Positions 57,531 through 64,000 of a stretch of 64,000 nucleotides of DNA are shown piece after piece (position 1 is the first letter of the stretch; every line of letters starts with the position of its first letter). The position numbers and the translations under genes are program-made. The stretch comes from RBG-16-64-13 sp963718375 (GTDB lineage Bacteria; Actinomycetota; Thermoleophilia; RBG-16-64-13). The stretch spans positions 248,001-312,000 of the forward strand of contig CAVQZD010000004.1 of assembly GCA_963718375.1 (NCBI GenBank), in the 5' to 3' direction. A model generated the notes under the pieces. The model searched no databases, was not told where the DNA came from, and saw only the letters and a list, made by a program, of their open reading frames with translations.

Positions 57531-59066
57531 CCTGAAGTGACGCCGTCCGGTGATGACCATGGCCATGCCCCGCTCCTCAGCCAAGGCCAGAGACTCGTCG
57601 TCTCGCTTGGAGCCACCCGGGTGGATCACGCAGGTGGCCCTGGCGTCCGCGCACACTTCCAGAGCGTCCGGGAAGGGGAAGAAAGCATCAGAGGCTACGG
57701 CGCACCCCGCCAAGGGATGCTGCGCCCTGGTCACCGCCAGCTTGGCCGAATCCACCCGGCTCATCTGACCGGCGCCCACGCCCACCGTCATCAGATCCTT
57801 CACCAGGATGATGGCGTTGGACTTGGTGTGTTTGCACACCCGCCAGGCGAAGAGCAGATCGCCCCATTCGGCCTCGGAGGGAGTACGACTGCTGACGACC
57901 GTCATGTTCTCGCGCTGGTCGACCTCGCAGTCCCAATCCTGAACGAGCATGCCTCCATGGATGCGCTTCATGTCGAAGGAACCACAAGTGTCGCGGGTCG
58001 GCTGGCCCGTGAGGATGCGGATGTTCTCCTTGACCGTCAGGACCTTGAACGCCTCCTCTGAATAGCCCGGCGCCCACAGGACCTCGATGAAGTTGGTGGT
58101 GAGCAGCTTGGCCGCCGCCTCATCGATGGGCTTGTTGCAGACTATGACGCCACCGAACGCCGAGATGGGGTCACACGACAACGCCTTCTCGTAGGCCGTC
58201 GCCACCGTCTCAGCCACGGCCACACCGCAGGGGTTGTTGTGCTTGACTATCACGCAGGCCGGCAGAGCGAACTCCTCCAGACAGCGCCGGGCGGAGTCGA
58301 GATCGAGCAGGTTGTTGAACGATAGCGGCCCACCGTGCAACTGCTCCACTGCTGCCGTCATGCTCCCATCCGTGCCCACTTCGGAGTACCAGGAGGCGCG
58401 CTGATGCGGGTTCTCCCCGTACCTCAGCTCTTGTACCTTGGCCAGCTCAAGCGTGAAGTGATCGGGGAAGTCCGCCCCTTCTTGCTCCCCGAACCAGCGG
58501 GCGATGGCCGTGTCGTAGTGAGCAGTGTGATTGAAGGCCTTGGCCGCCAGCCCACGCCTTGTCTCCAGCGACAGTTCCCCGGCGTTCTGTTTGAGTTCTG
58601 CGAGGATGCCGTCGTAATCGGCGGGGTCGGTGACTATGCCCACGCCTGAGAAGTTCTTGGCGGCCGAACGCACCATGCTAGGGCCACCGATATCGATGTT
58701 CTCCACTGCCTCGGCTTCGCTGACGCCTCGCTGCGCCACGGTCTGCTCAAACGGATAGAGGTTGACCACCACCAAGTCTATGGGCTTGATGCCCAAGTCC
58801 TCGATGGCCTTCAGGTGGGCGGGCTTGGATCGATCGGCCAGGATGCCTCCGTGAATGGCCGGATGCAGTGTCTTCACCCGTCCGTCCATGATCTCGGGGA
58901 AGCCTGTGACCTCGGAGATGCCGGTGATCTCCAGACCGACGTCGCGCAGGTACTTCGCCGTGCCGCCGGTAGAGATGACCTCTACGCCCATGTCGGTGAG
59001 CCCGCGTACGAAGGGCTCCAGACCGTCCTTGTCCGATACCGACACCAATGCCCGCTTGACCTTCAC
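57525..59066 (-). CDS. purH: Bifunctional AICAR formyltransferase / IMP cyclohydrolase
   Basis: 513 residues from the GTG at 59066, chosen for GAGGAGGAGATA upstream. The N-terminal IMP cyclohydrolase (RALVSVSDKDGLEPFVRGLT, VISTGGTAKYLRDVGLEITG, PEIMDGRVKTLHPAIHGGIL) and the C-terminal transformylase (VQELRYGENPHQRASWYSEV, KHNNPCGVAVAE, DPISAFGGVIVCNKPIDEAA, PFPDALEVCADARATCVIHP) are complete. It catalyses the last two steps of IMP synthesis. The stop lies within a unit of the repeat array. Confidence 0.96.
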   Translation of the reverse strand: MKVKRALVSVSDKDGLEPFVRGLTDMGVEVISTGGTAKYLRDVGLEITGISEVTGFPEIMDGRVKTLHPAIHGGILADRSKPAHLKAIEDLGIKPIDLVVVNLYPFEQTVAQRGVSEAEAVENIDIGGPSMVRSAAKNFSGVGIVTDPADYDGILAELKQNAGELSLETRRGLAAKAFNHTAHYDTAIARWFGEQEGADFPDHFTLELAKVQELRYGENPHQRASWYSEVGTDGSMTAAVEQLHGGPLSFNNLLDLDSARRCLEEFALPACVIVKHNNPCGVAVAETVATAYEKALSCDPISAFGGVIVCNKPIDEAAAKLLTTNFIEVLWAPGYSEEAFKVLTVKENIRILTGQPTRDTCGSFDMKRIHGGMLVQDWDCEVDQRENMTVVSSRTPSEAEWGDLLFAWRVCKHTKSNAIILVKDLMTVGVGAGQMSRVDSAKLAVTRAQHPLAGCAVASDAFFPFPDALEVCADARATCVIHPGGSKRDDESLALAEERGMAMVITGRRHFRH

Positions 59067-59110
59067 TATCTCCTCCTCGCTTCCGCTATTCAAGCGGTCA
59101 CAACAGTCGA

Positions 59111-59764
59111 TTATGTTCGTTCATCCAAGTCTACCCGTACCACCCGCGTTCCCGGAAGAGGGGGTCTGACCTTGCCTGCCGCAAGCAGGCGGATGGTCTC
59201 CGGCAGTAGCTCATGCTCCACGGCGTGGATGCGCTCCGCCAGGGTCTTCACGGTATCACCCTCTCGTATGCGAACCGCTTCCTGGGCGATGATCGGCCCG
59301 GTATCCAAGCCTTCGTCCACGAAGTGCACGGTCACTCCGGTGATCTTGACCCCGTGCTCCAGGGCGTCCTCGATGGAACACGTGCCCGGAAAGGCCGGGA
59401 GTAGGGCCGGATGGAGGTTGATGATCCGCCATGGGAGCGCCTGTACGAAGTCCGGCGGCAGTACGCGCATGTATCCGGCCAGCACCACCAACTCGGGGTC
59501 GGCGATGCGGACGACCTTCAGCATAGCCGCCTCTTGCGCCTTGCGCGATCCGTACGAGGGCAAGGAGCAGACCTCCGTGAGGATGCCCGCCTCCTTTGCT
59601 CTTCCGATCGCCCTCGCGTCCGGCTGGTCGCTGACCACCAGCACGATCTCCACCACCGGGCCGCCGGGCGCAGCAGGCCGTCCGTGAACCGCCTCAATGA
59701 TCGCCTGCAGGTTGCTGCCGTTGCCGGAAGCGAGAACCACCAGTCGGTACGTCCCTGAGTTCAC
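59111..59764 (-). CDS. purN: Phosphoribosylglycinamide formyltransferase (folate-dependent)
   Basis: 217 residues, GTG start overlapping purM's stop (GTGA). VVLASGNGSNLQAIIEAVHG (phosphate loop), VVLAGYMRVLPPDFVQALPW, INLHPALLPAFPG (His of the active site), KITGVTVHFVDEGLDTGPII (D-x-G) are the PurN motifs. It transfers formyl from 10-formyl-THF to GAR. Confidence 0.96.
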   Translation of the reverse strand: MNSGTYRLVVLASGNGSNLQAIIEAVHGRPAAPGGPVVEIVLVVSDQPDARAIGRAKEAGILTEVCSLPSYGSRKAQEAAMLKVVRIADPELVVLAGYMRVLPPDFVQALPWRIINLHPALLPAFPGTCSIEDALEHGVKITGVTVHFVDEGLDTGPIIAQEAVRIREGDTVKTLAERIHAVEHELLPETIRLLAAGKVRPPLPGTRVVRVDLDERT

Positions 59765-60831
59765 TCGAGCCCTTTCAAGACGACCCGCTCGGAGCCGCTC
59801 ACGACCTCTCCGACCACAGAGGCCTCCTCACCCGCCGCCGTCAACACATCTAGCGCCTGCTGCGCGGCGTCACCAGGCACGATAAGCACGAAGCCGAGCC
59901 CCATGTTGAAGGCCAGGAACATCTCCGCCTGCGAGATGCCGCCCAGCTGCTGCAGAGCGCCGAAGACGGGCGGCACCGACCACCTTTGCGTATCCAACAC
60001 GGCCGACGCCCCTGCGGGGACCGCCCGCGACAGGTTGCCGGCGATGCCGCCTCCCGTGATGTGCGCCATCCCCCTCACGGGCACGCCAGCGTCCAGGAGT
60101 GCGAGCACGCTCTTCACGTATATGCGCGTGGGGGTCAGTAGTACCTCGCCGGCCGAACTGGTCGCCAGGCCGGGCAGCTTGTCACCTAGTCCCACGCCGC
60201 CTTTCTCCAGCGTCTTGCGTACCAGTGAATAGCCGTTGGAGTGGACGCCGCTCGACGCCAACCCCAGGACGGCGTCTCCCGGCTTGACTTGGGAGCCATC
60301 GATCAGCTTCTTGCGCTCCGCTATGGCCACACAAAATCCAGCCAGGTCGAACTCCCCGGGGGCGTAGAGCCCAGACATCTCGGCCATCTCCCCGCCGATC
60401 AGCGCACACCCGGCTTGGCGGCAACCCTCCGCTACCCCGGCCACTAGCTGGGCCATCTCCGAAGGTTGTAGCCTTCCTACCGCCACGTAGTCCAAGAAGA
60501 AGAGCGGCCGCGCGCCCACCGTGAGCACGTCGTTCACCGACATGGCCACCAGGTCGATGCCGACTGTGTCCAATCGCCCCGTTTCTTGAGCAAGGAGGAT
60601 CTTGGTGCCCACACCATCTGTGCCGCTCACCAGCACAGGATCCTCGAGGCCCTTTGGCAGCTCAAAGAGGCCCGCGAACCCGCCAAGGGAGCCCAGCACT
60701 CCAGGGATGTAGGTGCTCTCGACATCCTGCTTGATCAGCCGGACGGCCTCCTCGCCTGCTTCGACGTCCACACCCGCCGAGCGGTAGGTCAGTGCCTCCT
60801 GCCGTTGCGGGTCTTTCTCGCTCCGACTCAT
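59761..60831 (-). CDS. purM: Phosphoribosylformylglycinamidine cyclo-ligase
   Basis: 356 residues: LTYRSAGVDVEAGEEAVRLI, DPVLVSGTDGVGTKILLAQE, VNDVLTVGARPLFFLDYVAV, CALIGGEMAEMSGLYAPGEF, LASSGVHSNGYSLVRKTLEK and AHITGGGIAGNLSRAVPAGA. It cyclises FGAM to AIR with ATP. Translation is coupled to purN (GTGA) and to a small membrane protein upstream (ATGA). Confidence 0.96.
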   Translation of the reverse strand: MSRSEKDPQRQEALTYRSAGVDVEAGEEAVRLIKQDVESTYIPGVLGSLGGFAGLFELPKGLEDPVLVSGTDGVGTKILLAQETGRLDTVGIDLVAMSVNDVLTVGARPLFFLDYVAVGRLQPSEMAQLVAGVAEGCRQAGCALIGGEMAEMSGLYAPGEFDLAGFCVAIAERKKLIDGSQVKPGDAVLGLASSGVHSNGYSLVRKTLEKGGVGLGDKLPGLATSSAGEVLLTPTRIYVKSVLALLDAGVPVRGMAHITGGGIAGNLSRAVPAGASAVLDTQRWSVPPVFGALQQLGGISQAEMFLAFNMGLGFVLIVPGDAAQQALDVLTAAGEEASVVGEVVSGSERVVLKGLE

Positions 60832-61130
60832 GCTCCGTCCCCCGGCAGAGTACTGCTGGTAGTCGGAGCGGACGAGTTCGAGGGATCAGGCTGCGTGGTC
60901 GTGGTCGCTCCGCCCAGATAGCGCTGGTAGCCCTCCTTCTGGAGGATCGGGAGCCAATTGGGCAGCCTCACGGGGGTCAAGAGCACGATGATGAGAGTGA
61001 CGCCGACCAGGCAGCCGGCCGCTATGCCGAGCGACCTGCGGCTGTGGTTGAGGGCCGCCAGCAGGGCAAACAGAAAGAAGGCGCTGAGCAGGAAGAACAG
61101 GGCTATGCTGACGGAGCTTCGCACAATCAC
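60828..61130 (-). CDS. Small two-helix membrane protein upstream of purM
   Basis: 100 residues from the GTG at 61130 (61124 is possible). Two membrane helices (SIALFFLLSAFFLFALLAAL; GIAAGCLVGVTLIIVLLTPV) and a disordered Thr/Ser/Pro tail (GATTTTQPDPSNSSAPTTSS). Its stop overlaps the purM ATG, so it is co-translated with the purine genes. Function unknown. Confidence 0.65.
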   Translation of the reverse strand: MIVRSSVSIALFFLLSAFFLFALLAALNHSRRSLGIAAGCLVGVTLIIVLLTPVRLPNWLPILQKEGYQRYLGGATTTTQPDPSNSSAPTTSSTLPGDGA

Positions 61131-61223
61131 AGCGTACCAGACCTGCGGTGCCGCTGCGTCCCCGTTGCCATCTGGTCCGTGGCATCTCCGCCACGCTGGT
61201 GCTACAGTCTGGTCAGCAAGTAT

Positions 61224-61375
61224 GGTGCCTCTGCAGTCAGGCTCCGATATTGAGGAGCCGAGAGGGAAGCCGGTGCGAATCCGGCGCGGTCCCGCCACTG
61301 TGACCAGGGAGAGCACCCGGCTCTTGCGCCTCGCGCGAGACCGGGAACCCGAACTGGAAGTCAGATACCTGCTGC
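61224..61375 (+). ncRNA. Cobalamin (B12) riboswitch
   Basis: Classic core order: a CCGGTGCGAATCCGGCGC hairpin, then CCCGCCACTGTGACC with the B12 box GCCACTG at 61294-61300, and a 3' half GAAGTCAGATACCTGC near 61356-61375. It lies on the plus strand ahead of the btuF-btuC-btuD genes and would shut off the importer when cobalamin is plentiful. Confidence 0.93.
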
Positions 61376-61528
61376 GAAGGAGGAGCAGACGCTCTCCGCG
61401 GAGAGAGCGACTCCGCCCCATTGGGGCGCCACTCGGTTCGACCAGGCGATGGTCCGGCCGGGGAGTAGCTGAACTGCTCTCCACCATCTTGCTGGTCGTG
61501 ATCATAGGTTGAACCGAAAGGAGTCCGT
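61376..61528 (+). promoter_or_regulatory. Riboswitch expression platform and btuF leader
   Basis: GCTCTCCGCGGAGAGAGC and GCCCCATTGGGGC can form stems at about 61391-61431, between the aptamer and the btuF start at 61529. No long U-tract follows. Control could act on transcription or on the ribosome-binding site GAAAGGAG before the ATG. Confidence 0.55.
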
Positions 61529-62512
61529 ATGAACGGACGTTCGACGCCACGCCGAAGGACGGCTTGGCTCTCCCTGGTCTTGGGCACACTGGTCTGTGCC
61601 CTCTTCATCATCGCTCTGGTCGGCGTCGCAGGATGTGGGTCTGACGACGGAACGCCCAGTTCGACGGTCACAGCGGTAGAGGCGACCTTCCCGGTCAGCC
61701 TCTCCGATGATGTGGGTAGCACCGTCACTGTGCCGGCGAAACCCACGCGGATAGTGTCCACAGCCCCGTCAAACACCCAGACCTTGTTCGCTATCGGGGC
61801 CGGAGACCGGGTGGTGGGTGTGAACTCACTTGACGACTACCCGGCTGAAGTGGCCGATATTGCCAAGGTCGGCGACTTCCAGGTGAACACCGAAGCCGTC
61901 ATGGCCCTGAGTCCCGATCTGGTGCTGGGCTACTCGGGCAACGAAGAAGGACTCGCACCGGTCAGCGCGGCCGGCGCCCCAGTGCTCATCTTCAATCCCG
62001 CCTCGCTTGAGGGCATCTACACGAACATCACCACCATCGGGGCGGCGGTGGGCAACACTCAGGAAGCCGCGCAGTTGGTGGCCTCGATGCAGGCCGAGAT
62101 CGCAGAGTTGGCCGAAGCCGCCGCAGCGACCGGCGAGTCACCCACGGTCTTCTACGTGATCGACGCCACCCAGCAGCCGTACACCGCCGGCGCGGGTACC
62201 TTCGTGGACGAGCTGCTCACTTTGGCTTCCGCGACCAATATCGCCACGGACGATGGTTACTTCGCCATGGCTCCGGAGAGCCTGTTGGCCGCCGACCCTG
62301 AGATGGTGGTGCTCTCCGGGCTCGCGTTCACCAGCGCCGACCAGTTCACCTCTGACCCGCGCTTCAGCGGACTCACCGCGGTCAAGGAAGGGCGAGTGTT
62401 CGTGCTCGACGCACAATACGACAAGCTGCTGACCGTTCCCGGACCGCGCATCGTGGACGGTCTGAGGGGTCTGGTGGAGACCATACACCCCGACGTGGAC
62501 ACTGCCGAGTAA
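61529..62512 (+). CDS. btuF: ABC importer substrate-binding lipoprotein (BtuF-like)
   Basis: 327 residues, ATG after GAAAGGAG. A signal peptide (LSLVLGTLVCALFIIALVGV) ends in the lipobox AGC-GSDD. Mature protein has the periplasmic-binding helical fold: PTRIVSTAPSNTQTLFAIGA, VVGVNSLDDYPAEVADIAKV, VMALSPDLVLGYSGNEEGLA and TPNTxxxE-type ending. The riboswitch, BtuC-like permease and BtuD-like ATPase make cobalamin or cobinamide the likely substrate, but heme or siderophore cannot be excluded from this protein alone. Confidence 0.9.
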   Translation: MNGRSTPRRRTAWLSLVLGTLVCALFIIALVGVAGCGSDDGTPSSTVTAVEATFPVSLSDDVGSTVTVPAKPTRIVSTAPSNTQTLFAIGAGDRVVGVNSLDDYPAEVADIAKVGDFQVNTEAVMALSPDLVLGYSGNEEGLAPVSAAGAPVLIFNPASLEGIYTNITTIGAAVGNTQEAAQLVASMQAEIAELAEAAAATGESPTVFYVIDATQQPYTAGAGTFVDELLTLASATNIATDDGYFAMAPESLLAADPEMVVLSGLAFTSADQFTSDPRFSGLTAVKEGRVFVLDAQYDKLLTVPGPRIVDGLRGLVETIHPDVDTAE

Positions 62513-62524
62513 GCGACCGCCTGC

Positions 62525-62588
62525 GCGCCGACTCCCTGCGGGAGTCGGCGCCGGTCGGGGCGCGGGCCGTCCGCGCGGCCCGCGCCCC
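62525..62588 (+). repeat. Two consecutive hairpins between btuF and btuC
   Basis: A 12-bp stem (62525-62536 / 62540-62551, TGC loop) and a 13-bp stem (62557-62569 / 62576-62588, 6-nt loop). No U-tract, so they more likely stabilise the btuF mRNA or set a lower permease level. Confidence 0.5.
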
Positions 62589-62630
62589 GTGTCACTGCAA
62601 GGTCTTCGTTACAAGAGGAAGGCATCGGCC

Positions 62631-63668
62631 ATGTCAACAGGGCAGCGCCGCAAAGTCTATCGCTTGGTGATGGGTCTCCTGAGCCTGGCGCTGGTCGGCG
62701 GAGTGGTCGCGGCCCTTGCGGTCGGAGCCGCGGGTCTGTCCGCCGCTGAGACCCTGCGTGCTTTTGGCGGTCTGCTACGTCACGGCTCTGAGGCCACGGG
62801 TGACTATCCCGCCTGGGCTCCGAGGCTGCTGCTCGACCTCCGTATGCCCCGCATAGTCCTCGCACTCATCGTGGGAGCGGCCCTCTCGACTTCGGGCGCT
62901 TCGTTCCAGGGTGTGTTCCGAAATCCGCTGGCCGACCCGTATCTGCTGGGGGTCTCCGCTGGCGCGGGACTGGGCGCGACCATAGCCATCGTCGCGAGGC
63001 CTCTGGAGTCCATGGGCATCTACGGAGTCCCCCTTCTGGCGTTCGTGGGCGCGACGGCGGCGGCCTTCGTCGTCTATCGGCTGGCTACTTTTGGGGGTCT
63101 TACGGGTGGCGCATCGCTGCTTCTTTCGGGGGTGGCAGTGGGGTCCACTCTCACCGCGGTGATGTCCTTTCTCATGATAGCTACCGAGCGTGACCTACAC
63201 ACGGTGGTCGCCTGGCTCATGGGGGGCCTCTCCGCCGCCACTTGGACCAAGGTGTGGATCACGCTGCCCGTGGTCGGAGCCGGATTCATCTACATGATGT
63301 TTTCGGCCCGCCGCATGAACCTGCTCCTCATGGGTGAAGACCGCGCGCGCGAACTGGGGCTGGACAGTCAGCGCAGCCGCAGAAACCTGATGGTCGCGGC
63401 CGCCTTGACGACCGCCGCCGCAGTGGCCTTCGCAGGCTTGATAGGCTTCATCGGTCTGATGGTGCCGCACATCATGCGTCTGCTGGTAGGCCCCGATCAT
63501 CGACGTCTATTGCCGGCCAGCGCGCTCTTCGGCGCCCTACTGCTGTTGCTGGCTGACACAGCCGCGCGCACCGTCATGGCCCCCTCGGAGATCCCGGTAG
63601 GCATCATCACCACGGCGGTGGGCGGTCCCTTCTTCCTGTACCTACTCCGCTCTCGCAGGGGGATCTGA
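62631..63668 (+). CDS. btuC: ABC importer permease (BtuC/FecCD family)
   Basis: 345 residues from the ATG at 62631 (GAGGAAGG upstream). About ten membrane helices, with the FecCD hallmarks RMPRIVLALIVGAALSTSGA, SFQGVFRNPLADPYLLGVSA, RARELGLDSQRSRRNLMVAA and MVPHIMRLLVGPDHRRLLPA. It is the dimeric membrane channel for the btuF-delivered corrinoid. Followed by btuD one base after its stop. Confidence 0.95.
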   Translation: MSTGQRRKVYRLVMGLLSLALVGGVVAALAVGAAGLSAAETLRAFGGLLRHGSEATGDYPAWAPRLLLDLRMPRIVLALIVGAALSTSGASFQGVFRNPLADPYLLGVSAGAGLGATIAIVARPLESMGIYGVPLLAFVGATAAAFVVYRLATFGGLTGGASLLLSGVAVGSTLTAVMSFLMIATERDLHTVVAWLMGGLSAATWTKVWITLPVVGAGFIYMMFSARRMNLLLMGEDRARELGLDSQRSRRNLMVAAALTTAAAVAFAGLIGFIGLMVPHIMRLLVGPDHRRLLPASALFGALLLLLADTAARTVMAPSEIPVGIITTAVGGPFFLYLLRSRRGI

Positions 63669-63669
63669 G

Positions 63670-64000
63670 ATGCCGCAAGCCGTCTATGATCTTCGCGCGG
63701 TCACAGTCACCCTTGGCGAGCAACAGGTGCTCGGCCCCCTCGACCTGGCGCTGCCGCCGGGCTCGTTCATCGGCATAGTAGGACCAAACGGTTCAGGCAA
63801 GACCACGCTTCTGAGGACTCTCACCGGCGTGGTGCGACCCTCGGCCGGCGAAATCCTGCTACATGGCCGGGCCCTCGCCGGCCACAAGCCCATCGACGTA
63901 GCCCGTTCGGTCGGTGTCGTCCCCCAGGCCTTTAGTCTCGACTTTAGCTTTACTGTTGAGGAGATGGCAGAGATGGGCAGGTACGCCCAGTCGGCCCGTG
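63670..64000 (+). CDS. btuD: ABC importer ATPase (BtuD-like), partial at window edge
   Basis: ATG at 63670, one base after the btuC stop; open to the edge (110 codons). VLGPLDLALPPGSFIGIVGP then NGSGKTTLLRTLTGVVRPSA (Walker A GPNGSGKTT) and SVGVVPQAFSLDFSF (Q-loop). The signature and Walker B lie beyond the window. It powers the BtuC channel. Confidence 0.93.
   Translation, partial: MPQAVYDLRAVTVTLGEQQVLGPLDLALPPGSFIGIVGPNGSGKTTLLRTLTGVVRPSAGEILLHGRALAGHKPIDVARSVGVVPQAFSLDFSFTVEEMAEMGRYAQSAR

Noticed and set aside
56540..57616. Long ORFs on both strands through the repeat array (up to 358 codons) with 24-residue repeats
   Set aside because: The repeat unit is 72 bp, so all frames repeat without stops; translations are shadows of the repeats and of the gene at 56102, with no credible start or family.

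Overview
The window is high-GC bacterial DNA with two parts. Bases 1 to about 30,633 are the right-hand portion of a tailed (siphovirus-type) prophage whose left end lies outside the window. The rest is chromosome with ordinary housekeeping genes. GC content, GTG/TTG starts, a CDP-glycerol/teichoic-type pair, a glucosyl-3-phosphoglycerate-synthase-like enzyme and the split pntAA/pntAB/pntB operon suggest an actinobacterial lineage, perhaps a deep-branching or anaerobic one. No rRNA or marker gene is present, so this is inference.

Prophage, read right to left on the minus strand except the last three genes. The right end holds a plus-strand large serine integrase that runs into the 3' end of a tRNA-Phe gene, a plus-strand lipoprotein gene, and a plus-strand CI-like regulator divergent from a minus-strand Cro-like regulator. 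Three copies of a 16-bp palindromic operator lie between the two regulators. The early region (28.0 to 16.0 kb) has micro-membrane proteins, a PD-(D/E)XK nuclease, a possible recombination protein, an SbcD/SbcC (Mre11/Rad50) pair, many small Cys-rich proteins, a VRR-NUC nuclease and a replication initiator gene. A DnaA box and 7-bp iterons sit inside the initiator gene, a candidate origin. A promoter followed by an intrinsic terminator precedes the late genes: TerS, TerL, portal, Mu-F-like protein, protease/scaffold, decoration protein, major capsid protein, connectors, tail terminator, tail tube, the G/GT frameshift pair and a truncated tape measure gene. Lysis and tail-tip genes are not in the window. 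Most early genes overlap by ATGA or GTGA, implying coupled translation.

Chromosome. A minus-strand tRNA cluster (Glu, Val, Asp, Phe) is followed by alanine racemase, zinc-ribbon membrane proteins, malic enzyme, a CDP-glycerol pair (glycerophosphotransferase and TarD-like cytidylyltransferase), a CDP-alcohol phosphatidyltransferase, a NhaD/CitMHS-type transporter, an SPFH protein, an AI-2E-family transporter, a beta-propeller protein and an MFS transporter. Then come a GT2-HAD fusion, a methyltransferase, the proton-translocating transhydrogenase operon and a polysaccharide deacetylase. The purine genes form two blocks, purL (long single-chain form, just after tRNA-Lys) and purM-purN-purH. Between them lie a small membrane protein and a repeat array with 72-bp tandem units and inverted copies. 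The window ends in a cobalamin-riboswitch-controlled ABC importer (btuF-btuC-btuD, the last truncated).

The most noteworthy signals are the A7 slippery site in the tail chaperone gene, the origin-like motifs inside the phage initiator gene, the three-operator switch, the serine integrase sitting in a tRNA gene, the phage-borne Mre11/Rad50 module, the HAD domain with Cys in place of its nucleophile Asp, and the repeat array beside purH. No clearly undescribed multi-gene system could be established from sequence alone.
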